Shown here one piece after another: positions 35,457 to 43,773 of a stretch of DNA of 64,000 nucleotides. Position numbers and translations under genes: made by a program. The stretch's first letter is position 1. Every line of letters begins with the position of its first letter. The notes beneath the pieces were generated by a model. It was not told where the DNA came from and did not search any database. It worked only from the letters and a program-made list of their open reading frames with translations. The DNA is from Dongia_B sp035539075 (GTDB taxonomy: Bacteria > Pseudomonadota > Alphaproteobacteria > Dongiales > Dongiaceae), in assembly GCA_035539075.1 (NCBI GenBank), contig DATLJB010000159.1, positions 1-64,000 of the forward strand, read 5' to 3'.

Positions 35457-37106
35457 TCAGATCGTCACTTCGATCTCGCCCAGCCGCTTGGTCAGTTTCG
35501 GGTTCTCGCGATAGTCGATCGGCACCACGATCAGCGACGGTCCCTTGTGATCGATTGCCTTGCGCAAGGCGGGGGCGAGATCCTTGGCATTGGTGACATG
35601 CTGTCCCTGCCAGCCGAAAGCCTTGGCGAGATCGAGCCAGTTCGGATTGCCGAAGCCTAGGTCGGTATGCTTGCCGAACTCGTTATCCTGCTTCCAGGCG
35701 ATGAGGCCGTAGCCGCCATCCTCCCAGACCATGACGGTGATATCGGCGTTGAGGCGCCGCGCCGTTTCCATCTCCTGCACATTCATCAGGAAGTCGCCGT
35801 CGCCGCAGATGGCGAAGACCTTGTTTTCCGGCTGCACCAGATGGGCGGCGATCGATCCCGGCAGCGGCAGGCCCATGGAGCAGAAGCCGTTGGGGATGAT
35901 GCAGGTATTGGGCTCGTCGCAATGGTAATAGCGGGCGATCCACATCTTATGCGCGCCGACGCCGGAGAGCAGCACGTCCTTCGGCCCCAGAGCCTCGCGC
36001 ACATCCCACAGCGCCTTCTGCGGCCGGATGCTGCCCTCGGTCGCGTCATCCTTATGGGCCGCGAGATCGCTCATCATCATCTGCCGCCAGTATTGCTGGC
36101 GCGGCAGGTCATAGCGCTGCAGCCCGACGGCGTTGAGGGCATCGGTCAGCAGCGAGAGGTTGGTGGCAATCTCGCCGGTCAGCTCGACATGGGCCTGGTA
36201 CTGACCGTCGATCTCCGCCGGCAGGGTATCGATGTCGATGATCTTCTTGTCGCCCTTGGGATTCCACAGGCGCGGCGGGTATTCGACGAGATCGTAGCCG
36301 ATGGTAATGACGAGATCCGCCTCCTCCACCGCGAAAGCCGGGAAGTCCTTCTGCTGCAGGCCGATCGTATAAAGGCAATAGGGCGAATGGCGCTCGACCG
36401 CGCCTTTGCCCATGAAGGTGCTGATGACGCCGATGCCCGTGGCTTCGACCAGCCGCCGCAATTGCGGCGTCGCCCGCCGGCGCATCATGCCGTTGCCGGC
36501 GATGATGATCGGCTGCTTGGCGTTGCGGATCAGCTCCACCGCCTCGGTCAAGCTCTTCTCGTCGGCCTGCGGGCGGCGATAGCGATGCGGCTCGATGGGA
36601 TTGGCCGCGGTCTCCATCTTGGCGATGTCCTCGGCCAGCTCCAGCAGCACGGCACCCGGCTTCTCCGAGCGTGTCAGGCGGATCGCCTTGCGCACCATTT
36701 CCGGAATCGCGTCCGGATGGCGGATGCTGGCGGCCCATTTCGTCACCGGCCGGTACATCTCCACCACGTCCATGATCTGGTGGCTTTCCTTATGCTGGCG
36801 ATTGGTCGAGCCCTGCCCGGTGATGACGAGGACCGGCGCGCGGTCCATATTGGCGTCTGCCACACCGGTGATGAGATTGGTGGCGCCCGGCCCCAGCGTG
36901 CCGAGACAGACTGCCGGGTCGCCGGTCAGGCGACCATGCACCTCCGCCATGAAAGCGGCACCCTGCTCATGCCGCGTCAGCACGAAGCGGATGGAGGAGC
37001 TCTGCAGCGACATCATGAAATCGGCATTTTCCTCACCAGGCACGCCGAAGATGTATTTGACGCCTTCGCGTTCGAGACAGCGGACGAGGAGATCTGAGGC
37101 TTTCAT
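35457..37106 (-). CDS. ThDP-dependent acetolactate synthase-like enzyme (AlsS type)
   Basis: A 549-aa enzyme condensing two pyruvates to 2-acetolactate, or a close relative acting on other 2-oxo acids. The N-terminal pyrimidine-binding domain has the catalytic Glu47 in VLTRHEQGAAFMAEVHGRLTGD; the middle domain includes AKQPIIIAGNGM; the C-terminal ThDP site is FAICGDGDFLMNVQEMETARRLNADITVMVWEDGGYGLIAWKQ. The VW-x-D arrangement resembles catabolic AlsS rather than the biosynthetic enzyme. I used ATG 37106 (GGAG, spacing 8); the frame runs open to 37223. No acetolactate decarboxylase is adjacent, so the fate of the product is unclear. Confidence 0.88.
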   Translation of the reverse strand: MKASDLLVRCLEREGVKYIFGVPGEENADFMMSLQSSSIRFVLTRHEQGAAFMAEVHGRLTGDPAVCLGTLGPGATNLITGVADANMDRAPVLVITGQGSTNRQHKESHQIMDVVEMYRPVTKWAASIRHPDAIPEMVRKAIRLTRSEKPGAVLLELAEDIAKMETAANPIEPHRYRRPQADEKSLTEAVELIRNAKQPIIIAGNGMMRRRATPQLRRLVEATGIGVISTFMGKGAVERHSPYCLYTIGLQQKDFPAFAVEEADLVITIGYDLVEYPPRLWNPKGDKKIIDIDTLPAEIDGQYQAHVELTGEIATNLSLLTDALNAVGLQRYDLPRQQYWRQMMMSDLAAHKDDATEGSIRPQKALWDVREALGPKDVLLSGVGAHKMWIARYYHCDEPNTCIIPNGFCSMGLPLPGSIAAHLVQPENKVFAICGDGDFLMNVQEMETARRLNADITVMVWEDGGYGLIAWKQDNEFGKHTDLGFGNPNWLDLAKAFGWQGQHVTNAKDLAPALRKAIDHKGPSLIVVPIDYRENPKLTKRLGEIEVTI

Positions 37107-37386
37107 GGGCAGTACTCCGGATGACAGGCGGCTTCGCGGATCGAAACGAGCGAGTCCGGCATCGATGGAATGCCGGCGCGGCCGGATATCCGGCCTGCCA
37201 GGGAGCCTAAAGCGCGATCGCATCCGATGGAAGCAAATTGCGGGCGCCTCATGGCTGGCTTGCGCGGATCACGCGTCCCGCGCAACGGCCTTGACGGGAG
37301 GCGCCCCCGCCTTGCCCCCGCGAGGCAGGCCAGGAGGATCACCGTAACGCTGGCGGTCGCCGGCATCACCCTTCTCGAAAAGGCGG

Positions 37387-38684
37387 CTATGCCCCACCGC
37401 CGATGGCTGGCCCAAGGGCGGTCATTTTTCGCCGCAGGAAGTCGCGCTGGGCTGAATCGCCGGCGAGTTCGATCGCCCTGGCATAGGCTGCCCGCGCTTC
37501 CGCGCGCTGCTGCAGACAGGCGAGCAGATGCGCCGCCGTTGCCCAATAAGGTTGGTAGGTTTCCACCAGGTCGGCGGGGATCGCCTGCAGCGCCCGCCAG
37601 CCGGCGGCTGCATCCTGCGCCTCGGCGATGGCGGCGGCGCGGCCGACCAGCGCGCCGATGCTGGGGGCAAGAGCGGCCAGCCCATCATAAAGCCAGGCGA
37701 TGGCCGGCCAATCCGTCTTGCCGGTGAAGGCGCGGGCGCAATGCAGCGACTGGATCGCCGCCTCGAGCTGATAGCGGCCGGGTTTGGCCTGCCGCTCGGC
37801 GCGGCGCAGAAGCGCGTTCGCCTCGCCGATCAGCGGCAGCGACCAGTGCGTGACATCCTGCTCCGAGAGAGGAACGTAGCCCCCCGCCGGATCCCGCCGC
37901 GCCGAACGGCGCGCGGCGCTGAACAGCATCAGGGCAACGAGGCCCAGCACTTCCGCTTCATCGGGCATCAGCTGCAGCAGCAGGCGGCCAAGATCGATCG
38001 CCTCGGCGGCGAGGCCTGCGCGCTCCCCCCCGCCGCCGCCGGATCTTCCCAGCCGCTGCCATAGGCGGCATAGACCGCCTCGAGCACGGCGCCGAGACGT
38101 TCCGGCAGATCGCGCGGCCGGGGCAGGTCGAAACCGATGCCGGCATCGCGGATTTTCGCCTTGGCGCGGCTGAGGCGCTGGCCCATCGCCGCCGGGTGCA
38201 TCAGGAAGGCGGCGGCGATGCGGGCGGCGTCGAGGCCCAGTACGACCTGCAACATCAGCGGCGTGCGGGCCCCGGCATCGATCGCCGGATGGGCACAGAT
38301 GAAAAGCAGCTTCAACCGCTCATCGGGAAAGCTCATCTCGCCGCTCGCCATTTCCTGCGCTTCCTCCACCATGGCCAAGAGGTCAGGCTGGGCGCCGGCC
38401 TGGACCGCGCGATGCCGCGCCTGATCGGCAAGCCGCCGGCGCGCCACCGTCAGCAGCCAGGCCTCGGGCCTTTGCGGCACGCCCTGCCCCGGCCAGCTTT
38501 CCAAGGCCAGCCGGCAGGCATCGGCCAGCGCGTCTTCCGCCGCCGGCAGGTCGCGCGACCGCGCTGCCAGGAAAGCCAGCAGACGCGCCGCCGAGTCACG
38601 CAGCGCGCGTTCCACCGCTTGATGCGTATCATTCCGGGGATCATTCCGGGGCCCATCCGGCGCAGTGTCGCTCAATATCGCCAT
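37387..38684 (-). pseudogene. ECF42-like sigma factor with DUF6596, frameshifted in a G7 run
   Basis: Two frames on the minus strand, 37968-38684 and 37387-37968, together give one ~425-aa ECF42-type sigma factor. Part 1 holds sigma region 2 (AEDALADACRLALESWPGQGVPQRPEAWLLTVARRR) and region 4 (PLMLQVVLGLDAARIAAAFLMHPAAMGQRLSRAK), then the start of the DUF6596/TPR-like tail. Part 2 continues it: LMPDEAEVLGLVALMLFSAARR...YQLEAAIQSLHCARAF and LAPSIGALVGRAAAIAEA. One extra base in the run of seven C (plus strand) at 38025-38031 would join them as PAAAGGERAGLAAEAIDL. It is either a broken gene, a phase-variable one, or a sequencing error. Two YCII proteins upstream, the classic ECF42 partners, argue for a once-functional gene. 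Confidence 0.85.
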
Positions 38685-38702
38685 CCGCCGCTCAACCGCG
38701 AT

Positions 38703-39137
38703 TCACAGGACCATCTCCTGCCCCGCCGTAACGGCGGGGCAATGGCCCGCCGGTCCTGCCGCCGCGCCGGCGGGCTCGGCCGTCGCCGAGATCGTCCAAT
38801 GCGGCCGCAACTCAACTTCTCCCGTCAGGACGCCGGGACAGCGCCACATCCAGGCGACGGCATCGGCGATATCGGGCACATCGATGACGATGACACCCCC
38901 CAACTGCTCCTTCGTTTCCGCATAGGGACCGTCCTCCACCAGACGGCGGCCATTGCGCAGGCGCAGGGTAACGGCGCGCGCCGGTTCTTGCAGGCCGGCG
39001 CCGCCGACCAGCACGCCGGCTGCGCGCAAGGCATCGAAATAAGACGCCCAGGTTTCCCAGAACGCCGCGCGCTCCGACGGATCGGCACGACGCGCGAATT
39101 CCGCGGCTGAGCGATAGACCAGAAGGCTGTATTGCAT
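38703..39137 (-). CDS. YCII/DGPF domain protein
   Basis: A 144-aa YCII-related protein with MQYSLLVYRSAAEFARR, the central FDALRAAGVLVGGAGLQ and the family motif DGPYAETKEQLGGVIVIDVPD (DGPF in many relatives). YCII domains form ferredoxin-like dimers related to chlorite dismutase-type folds; DGPF proteins are encoded beside ECF42 sigma factors and are thought to be among their targets. The last ~35 residues are a low-complexity Ala/Gly/Pro tail. It ends 18 bp before the sigma factor start in the same direction. Confidence 0.9.
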   Translation of the reverse strand: MQYSLLVYRSAAEFARRADPSERAAFWETWASYFDALRAAGVLVGGAGLQEPARAVTLRLRNGRRLVEDGPYAETKEQLGGVIVIDVPDIADAVAWMWRCPGVLTGEVELRPHWTISATAEPAGAAAGPAGHCPAVTAGQEMVL

Positions 39138-39278
39138 GCTTGGCTCCTGCTGTGATGGCGATGATGTCTTGCGCCGAACCGGTGCGACCCGACAGGTGCG
39201 ACCGGCCGCTGCGCGCGGATCTTCCGCAGGGATCGGCCGCGCCCGCCGGATGGCGGCGCGGCCGATCCGCAGGGGTGT

Positions 39279-39641
39279 TCAATCCTGCTTCATCGGCGGC
39301 AGATTCGGCCTGATCTCCAGCGCGCCGGTGCCGGCGGCGGGACATTTCGCGGCCCAGTCGAGGGCGGCGTCGAGATCGGCGACCTCGATCATGAAGAAGC
39401 CACCGAGCTGCTCCTTGGTATCGGCATAGGGGCCGTCCTGCACCAGCCGCCTGCCCTCGCGCAGCTTCACCGTCGTCGCCGTGTCGGGCGGCATCAGCCC
39501 GGAACCGCCGCGCATGATGCCGGCTGCGCGCAGGCCCTCGAAATATTTCATCCAGCTGCCGAAATGCGCCTCGCGCCGGGCCGGATCGCTGCGCCTGGCG
39601 AAATCCTCGGCGGTCTCGTAGATGAAGATGCTGTAATTCAT
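39279..39641 (-). CDS. Second YCII/DGPF domain protein
   Basis: A 120-aa YCII protein with MNYSIFIYETAEDFARRSDP and DGPYADTKEQLGGFFMIEVADLDAALDWAAKCPAA. It is clearly homologous to the 38703 protein (shared SxxxYxxAxxFARRxDP and DGPYAxTKEQLGG), an adjacent duplication. ATG 39641 follows GGGGAG. With the downstream YCII gene and the sigma factor it forms a leftward operon, a common ECF42 arrangement. Confidence 0.9.
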   Translation of the reverse strand: MNYSIFIYETAEDFARRSDPARREAHFGSWMKYFEGLRAAGIMRGGSGLMPPDTATTVKLREGRRLVQDGPYADTKEQLGGFFMIEVADLDAALDWAAKCPAAGTGALEIRPNLPPMKQD

Positions 39642-39811
39642 GGGATGCTCCCCTCCTCGCCTGGGTCGGTGAACGGGCATGGCCCGGCCGCAGCCGCAGC
39701 GATAGCCCGGGCAACGGTTGTCACCGTTGCCGTGACCATGACGATTGAGCGGAAGCTATTTCGACAGCCGCCGCAAATTATTTTTGCGGCGGCGGGAGGA
39801 GGCAGGCGGGA

Positions 39812-40198
39812 TCAGCGTCCAGGCTGCTCGCGGCGGATATCCTTGGCCCAGCAGAAGCCAAGCACGCCGCCCTTCATATAAGGCAGCAACAGGATCGACA
39901 TGATCGCCGTCACCGGCAGCCAGATCGCGGCGCTCAGCCAGAGCGGCGGCGCGAAAGCGCGCTCGACCGCCATATAGATCGGCACGATGACATGGCCGGT
40001 CAGCACCAGCGTCAGATATGGCGGAGCGTCATCCGAGGGATAAATGGAATTGTCGCTGCCACAGACCTCGCATTTCTCGCTGACCTTCAGGAAGCTGCGG
40101 AACAGCCGGCCCTTGCCGCAATTGGGGCAGCGCAGGCGGAGGCCCCGCTTGATGCCGAGGCCGGCGGACCGGCCGGCGACTGCTGATTTGCTGCTCAT
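39812..40198 (-). CDS. DUF983 membrane protein with zinc-ribbon N terminus
   Basis: A 128-aa protein. The N-terminal half has two CxxC pairs, RCPNCGKGRLF and EKCEVCGSDN, forming a zinc-ribbon-like knuckle typical of DUF983, followed by PYLTLVLTGHVIVPIYMAVERA and a second membrane segment IWLPVTAIMSILLLPYMKG. DUF983 members are small inner-membrane proteins often near cytochrome oxidase genes, with no proven role. ATG 40198 follows AAAGGAGA. The upstream region has three 20-bp-phased ATTG-type repeats resembling those before the MocR gene. Confidence 0.88.
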   Translation of the reverse strand: MSSKSAVAGRSAGLGIKRGLRLRCPNCGKGRLFRSFLKVSEKCEVCGSDNSIYPSDDAPPYLTLVLTGHVIVPIYMAVERAFAPPLWLSAAIWLPVTAIMSILLLPYMKGGVLGFCWAKDIRREQPGR

Positions 40199-40259
40199 GG
40201 CATCTCCTTTCGGGCGTCTGGCCCTCATCCGGGCGGGTCGATCACGGCCCGCCGGCCCC

Positions 40260-40315
40260 ATTGACCGCATCACCCGATAAATTGAATGCAGTCATTTGTA
40301 ATTGTATGTATATAC
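40260..40315. promoter_or_regulatory. Triple direct-repeat site upstream of DUF983 (candidate MocR operator)
   Basis: ATTGACCGCA (40260), ATTGAATGCA (40281) and ATTGTATGTA (40301) are spaced 21 and 20 bases apart, about two helical turns. A very similar set precedes mocR at 42096-42144; the two share ATTGAATGCA-N-TCA-N6-ATTGTATG-N-ATATA in the same spacing. Confidence 0.55.
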
Positions 40316-40403
40316 GATAGATCGGGTTTCAAGGCCAGTGCCAACATGACGCAGCCGGCAGGACATGACGGGCGCCAGGCCGGCAGAGCGGAGGCTCGCC
40401 GGC

Positions 40404-41924
40404 CTAGCGAGACGGATCGGCTTCGCCGGCATCGCCTTTCGGCGGCTGCGGCTGCATGCAGCTTTTCGGCAAGGTCACGGTGACGGCGGTGAAGATGCCG
40501 GGTTCGCTCGTGATCAGCAAAGTCCCGCCCTGCAGTTCGACGAAGGCCTTGGCCAACGGCAGGCCGAGCCCGCTGCCCTCATATCTGCGGGCGAGGTCGT
40601 TATCGATCTGGCGGAACGGCTCCACTGCCAGGCGCATTTCGGCCTCCGTCATGCCGATCCCGGTGTCGTAGACCTGCAGCAGGATATCGCCGGAGGGATC
40701 CTGCCAGACTTTCAGGATCACCTTGCCACCGGCCGGGGTGAACTTGACGGCATTCGACAGCAGATTGAGCAGCGCCTGCTTGAGGCGCATCTGGTCGACA
40801 TGCACCACCGGCAATTGATCCGGGAGTTCCATCTGCAGTGACAGGCCCGCTTGCTCGGCCGGCAATTCCATCAGCCGCACGCAGGCGGCGCACAGCGCCG
40901 GCAGCCAGACCTCCTCGGCGCGCAAAGTGATCTGCCCCGCTTCGATCTTGGCGAGATCGAGCACCTCGTTGATGATCTTCAGGAGATGCCGGCCGCTGTC
41001 GTAGATGTCGCGCACATAGCCGCGATAGGTGGGATTGTCGATCGGTCCCATCAGCTCGCCCAGCATGACATCGGAAAAGCCGATGATGGCATTCAGCGGC
41101 GTGCGCAATTCGTGGCTCATATTGGCGAGGAAGCGCGTCTTGATGCGATCCGCCGCCACCGCCTCGTTGCGCGCCGCTGTCAGGTCGACGGTCAGCTTGC
41201 CGAGCCGGCTGGCCTGGGCCTGCAATTCGCTGCGGGTCGCCTCCAATTCATGTACCCGTTCCTGCAGCTCCGCCTGGTTGGCGCGCAGGGATTGCTCAAC
41301 TTCGTGCAGCGCGCGTTCGTGACGATCACGCTCGATCGCCAGGCGCACCAGCCGTGCCATGGAGGAGATGATATGCCAGTCCGCCGCGTCCGGCGCGCGT
41401 GGCTCGCGATAATAGAGCGCGAAGGTGGCGACCACCTGGCCGTCCTCGGTGAGGACCGGCAGCGACCAGCAGGCCCGCAGGTCCGCTGCCAGGGCGAAAT
41501 CGCGGTAATCGGCCCAGCGCGGATCGGTGGTGATGTCAGTCACCACCACCGGCTGCTTCAGAAAGACGGCGCTGCCGCAGGAGCCGACATTCGGTCCGAT
41601 GGCAACGCCCTCGATGGCGCTGCAGTAACGCGGCGACAGATGCGGCGCGGCGCCGAGATGGAGATGCCCATCCCGCACCAGCAGGATCGAGCTCAGTGCC
41701 GGCGCCGCCACGTCATCGACCACTTCGGTCAGGCGATCGAAGACCTGCTGCAGCGGCAGGCCGCGGGCGATCATGTCGAGAATGTCGTTCTGCCCGGCCA
41801 GCAGACGCAGCATCCGCGCATCCGGCTGCCCTGGCAGGATGGCCGGGGCAGGCAACTCGCCGCCGCCCGCCGCGGCGTCCTTCATGCCCTCACATTCGGG
41901 CTTACCCGACGTCATTTCACCCAT
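40404..41924 (-). CDS. GAF domain hybrid-type sensor histidine kinase
   Basis: A 506-aa soluble kinase. A short polar N terminus precedes a GAF domain (~residues 55-195: VDDVAAPALSSILLVRDGHLHLGAAPHLSP, then SCGSAVFLKQPVVVTDITTDPRW). A coiled coil (~205-255, ERALHEVEQSLRANQAELQERVHELEAT) links it to the kinase core FLANMSHELRTPLNAIIGFSD with phospho-acceptor His271, LLSNAVKFTPAGGKV, DTGIGM and GSGLGLPLA. It has no receiver domain and no partner regulator is adjacent. The GAF domain may bind a small ligand or chromophore; a conserved Cys for bilin attachment cannot be assigned. Confidence 0.9.
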   Translation of the reverse strand: MGEMTSGKPECEGMKDAAAGGGELPAPAILPGQPDARMLRLLAGQNDILDMIARGLPLQQVFDRLTEVVDDVAAPALSSILLVRDGHLHLGAAPHLSPRYCSAIEGVAIGPNVGSCGSAVFLKQPVVVTDITTDPRWADYRDFALAADLRACWSLPVLTEDGQVVATFALYYREPRAPDAADWHIISSMARLVRLAIERDRHERALHEVEQSLRANQAELQERVHELEATRSELQAQASRLGKLTVDLTAARNEAVAADRIKTRFLANMSHELRTPLNAIIGFSDVMLGELMGPIDNPTYRGYVRDIYDSGRHLLKIINEVLDLAKIEAGQITLRAEEVWLPALCAACVRLMELPAEQAGLSLQMELPDQLPVVHVDQMRLKQALLNLLSNAVKFTPAGGKVILKVWQDPSGDILLQVYDTGIGMTEAEMRLAVEPFRQIDNDLARRYEGSGLGLPLAKAFVELQGGTLLITSEPGIFTAVTVTLPKSCMQPQPPKGDAGEADPSR

Positions 41925-42095
41925 TCCACCATCCTTCTGCCTCAGCGCAACCTGCGGCCGCCGTCCTGTCAATACCAATCGAGCCGTATCGAGCCTTCCC
42001 CACCATCACTAACTTGCCACATATTCACGTATCGTTACTTTTCCGGCCTTCATCCTACCGGAGGCGCAGCCGAAAGGGTCCGCGACACCCCGGGC

Positions 42096-42149
42096 ATTGT
42101 CTGCAATACCGGTCATTGAATGCAATCAATATTTATTGTATGGATATAG
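42096..42149. promoter_or_regulatory. Triple direct-repeat site and promoter upstream of mocR
   Basis: ATTGTCTGCA (42096), ATTGAATGCA (42115) and ATTGTATGGA (42135) lie in one orientation, 19-20 bases apart. TTGAAT and TATGGA inside them are separated by 17 bases and could be a -35/-10 pair for the rightward mocR gene, so the regulator would repress or activate its own promoter. The last repeat ends 40 bp before ATG 42184. Confidence 0.55.
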
Positions 42150-42183
42150 GGAAGTTATCCGGAACGGTTCTAAAAGGGCGGTG

Positions 42184-43665
42184 ATGCGAAAAAGCAGCTC
42201 GGGCTGGCTGCCGCGCCTCCAGGGGCGCCAAGGCCCGCTCTATCTCATGATCGCCGATGCGCTGGAGGAGGATATCGCCGGCGGCAGAGTCCAGCCGGGC
42301 GACCGGCTGCCGGCGCAGCGTGATCTGGCGGCGCGCCTGGACATCGATTTCACCACGGTGGGCCGCGCCTTCGCCGAAGCCAGGCGCCGCGGCCTGATCG
42401 AGGCGACCGTCGGCCGCGGCAGCTTTGCCCGCCGCCCCCTCCCCGCCGAAGACAGCGACAGCCCGGCCGCCGTCGATATGACGATGAACCTGCCGCCGCA
42501 GCCCGCCAGCCTCGATCTCAAGGACCGCATCCAGCGTGGTATCGGCGCCGTCCTCAACCGGCCGGGCTTTGCCGATCTGCTCACCTACCGCGACGCCGCC
42601 GGCGCGCCGGCCGATCGCGCGGCCGGCCTGGCCTGGCTGGCGCCGCGCCTGATGGAGCCATTTCCCGCAGCGACACTCGATACCGCTCCCGGCAGCCGCT
42701 CGGCCGAGATGCCACCGCTCGACCACCTGCCGCCCGACCGCCTGCTGGTCGCCAGCGGCGTGCAGACGGCGATCGCCGCCACGCTGACGACGCTGGCGAA
42801 GTCGGGAGATCTCATTCTATCGGAGGCGCTCACCTATCCCGGCCTGCTGCTGGCGGCCCGGCAGTTCGGCTTGCGGCTGCATGGCCTGCCGCTCGACGAA
42901 TACGGTCTTCTGCCGGAAGCGCTCGAGGCCGCCTGCCGGCACCTGCAGCCGAAGGCGCTCTACTGCGTGCCGGTGCTGCACAGCCCGACGACAGCGACCA
43001 TGACGGTCGAGCGCCGTCGCGCCGTCGCCGAGATCGCCATGCGCCATCGCCTGCCGATCATCGAGGACGACACCTATGGCCTGCTGGCGCGCCAGGCGCC
43101 GCCGCCGCTCGCCCGTTTCGCGCCCGACCTCACTTTCTATATCGGCGGCCTGGCCAAGGTGCTGACCCCGGCCCTGCGCGTCGCCTATCTGCTGGCGCCG
43201 GATGACGCCTTCGCGCGGCGCCTCGGCACGGCCCTCCGCGCCCTGACCGGCATGGCGCCGCCATTGATGGTCGCCCTCGCCAGCGAATGGATTCGCAGCG
43301 GCGAGGCGCTGGAGATCCTGACCGCCTTGCGCCAGGAGGCGATGGCTCGCCAGCGCCTGGCGGCCGACCTGCTGCCGCCCGACCTGGTGCAGACCGCGCC
43401 GGAGGCCCATCACCTCTGGCTGAAGCTGCCGGCCAATTGGTCGCGCGCCGCCTTCGTCAGCCGGCTGCAGAGCCAGCATCTCGCGCTGGTGCCGAGCGAT
43501 GCCTTCCTGGCGCCGGGCGAGGGTTCCGCCGCCGCGGCGCCGGAAGCCGTGCGCCTGTGCCTCGGCTCCGCCCCGGACCAGCGCCTGCTGCATCACGCCT
43601 TGTCGATCCTCGCCGCGACCCTGCGCGAAAACACGACCGCCGCCCTGCCGACCATGGTGGTGTGA
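42184..43665 (+). CDS. MocR/PdxR-type regulator (GntR winged helix + aminotransferase-like domain)
   Basis: A 493-aa transcription factor. The N-terminal winged helix is LYLMIADALEEDIAGGRVQPGDRLPAQRDLAARLDIDFTTVGRAFAEARRRGLIEATVGRGSF (~residues 17-80), typical of GntR proteins. After a linker, the fold type I aminotransferase domain includes LHSPTTATMTVERRRAVAEIA, IIEDDTYGLL and YIGGLAKVLTPALRVAYLL, whose Lys would bind PLP. MocR proteins sense PLP or aldimines such as GABA-PLP. GTG 42181 or ATG 42184 can start; the longer frame from 42097 would cross the operator. Its own target sites are the direct repeats upstream and before DUF983. Confidence 0.9.
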   Translation: MRKSSSGWLPRLQGRQGPLYLMIADALEEDIAGGRVQPGDRLPAQRDLAARLDIDFTTVGRAFAEARRRGLIEATVGRGSFARRPLPAEDSDSPAAVDMTMNLPPQPASLDLKDRIQRGIGAVLNRPGFADLLTYRDAAGAPADRAAGLAWLAPRLMEPFPAATLDTAPGSRSAEMPPLDHLPPDRLLVASGVQTAIAATLTTLAKSGDLILSEALTYPGLLLAARQFGLRLHGLPLDEYGLLPEALEAACRHLQPKALYCVPVLHSPTTATMTVERRRAVAEIAMRHRLPIIEDDTYGLLARQAPPPLARFAPDLTFYIGGLAKVLTPALRVAYLLAPDDAFARRLGTALRALTGMAPPLMVALASEWIRSGEALEILTALRQEAMARQRLAADLLPPDLVQTAPEAHHLWLKLPANWSRAAFVSRLQSQHLALVPSDAFLAPGEGSAAAAPEAVRLCLGSAPDQRLLHHALSILAATLRENTTAALPTMVV

Positions 43666-43773
43666 GCGCGGTTTCCGACGCAGGAGTTTCACTTGCGCAG
43701 CCGCCCTGGTTCTTATACCTAAATAATAAGATAAAATGCCGCTCAACGAATGGCGGCTCAGCCTGGGGGAATC

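Noticed and set aside
42117..42130. FNR/Anr-like box TTGAATGCAATCAA near mocR
   Set aside because: It differs from TTGAT-N4-ATCAA by one base and overlaps the direct repeats; the corresponding DUF983 site does not keep the match, so the direct-repeat reading explains it better.
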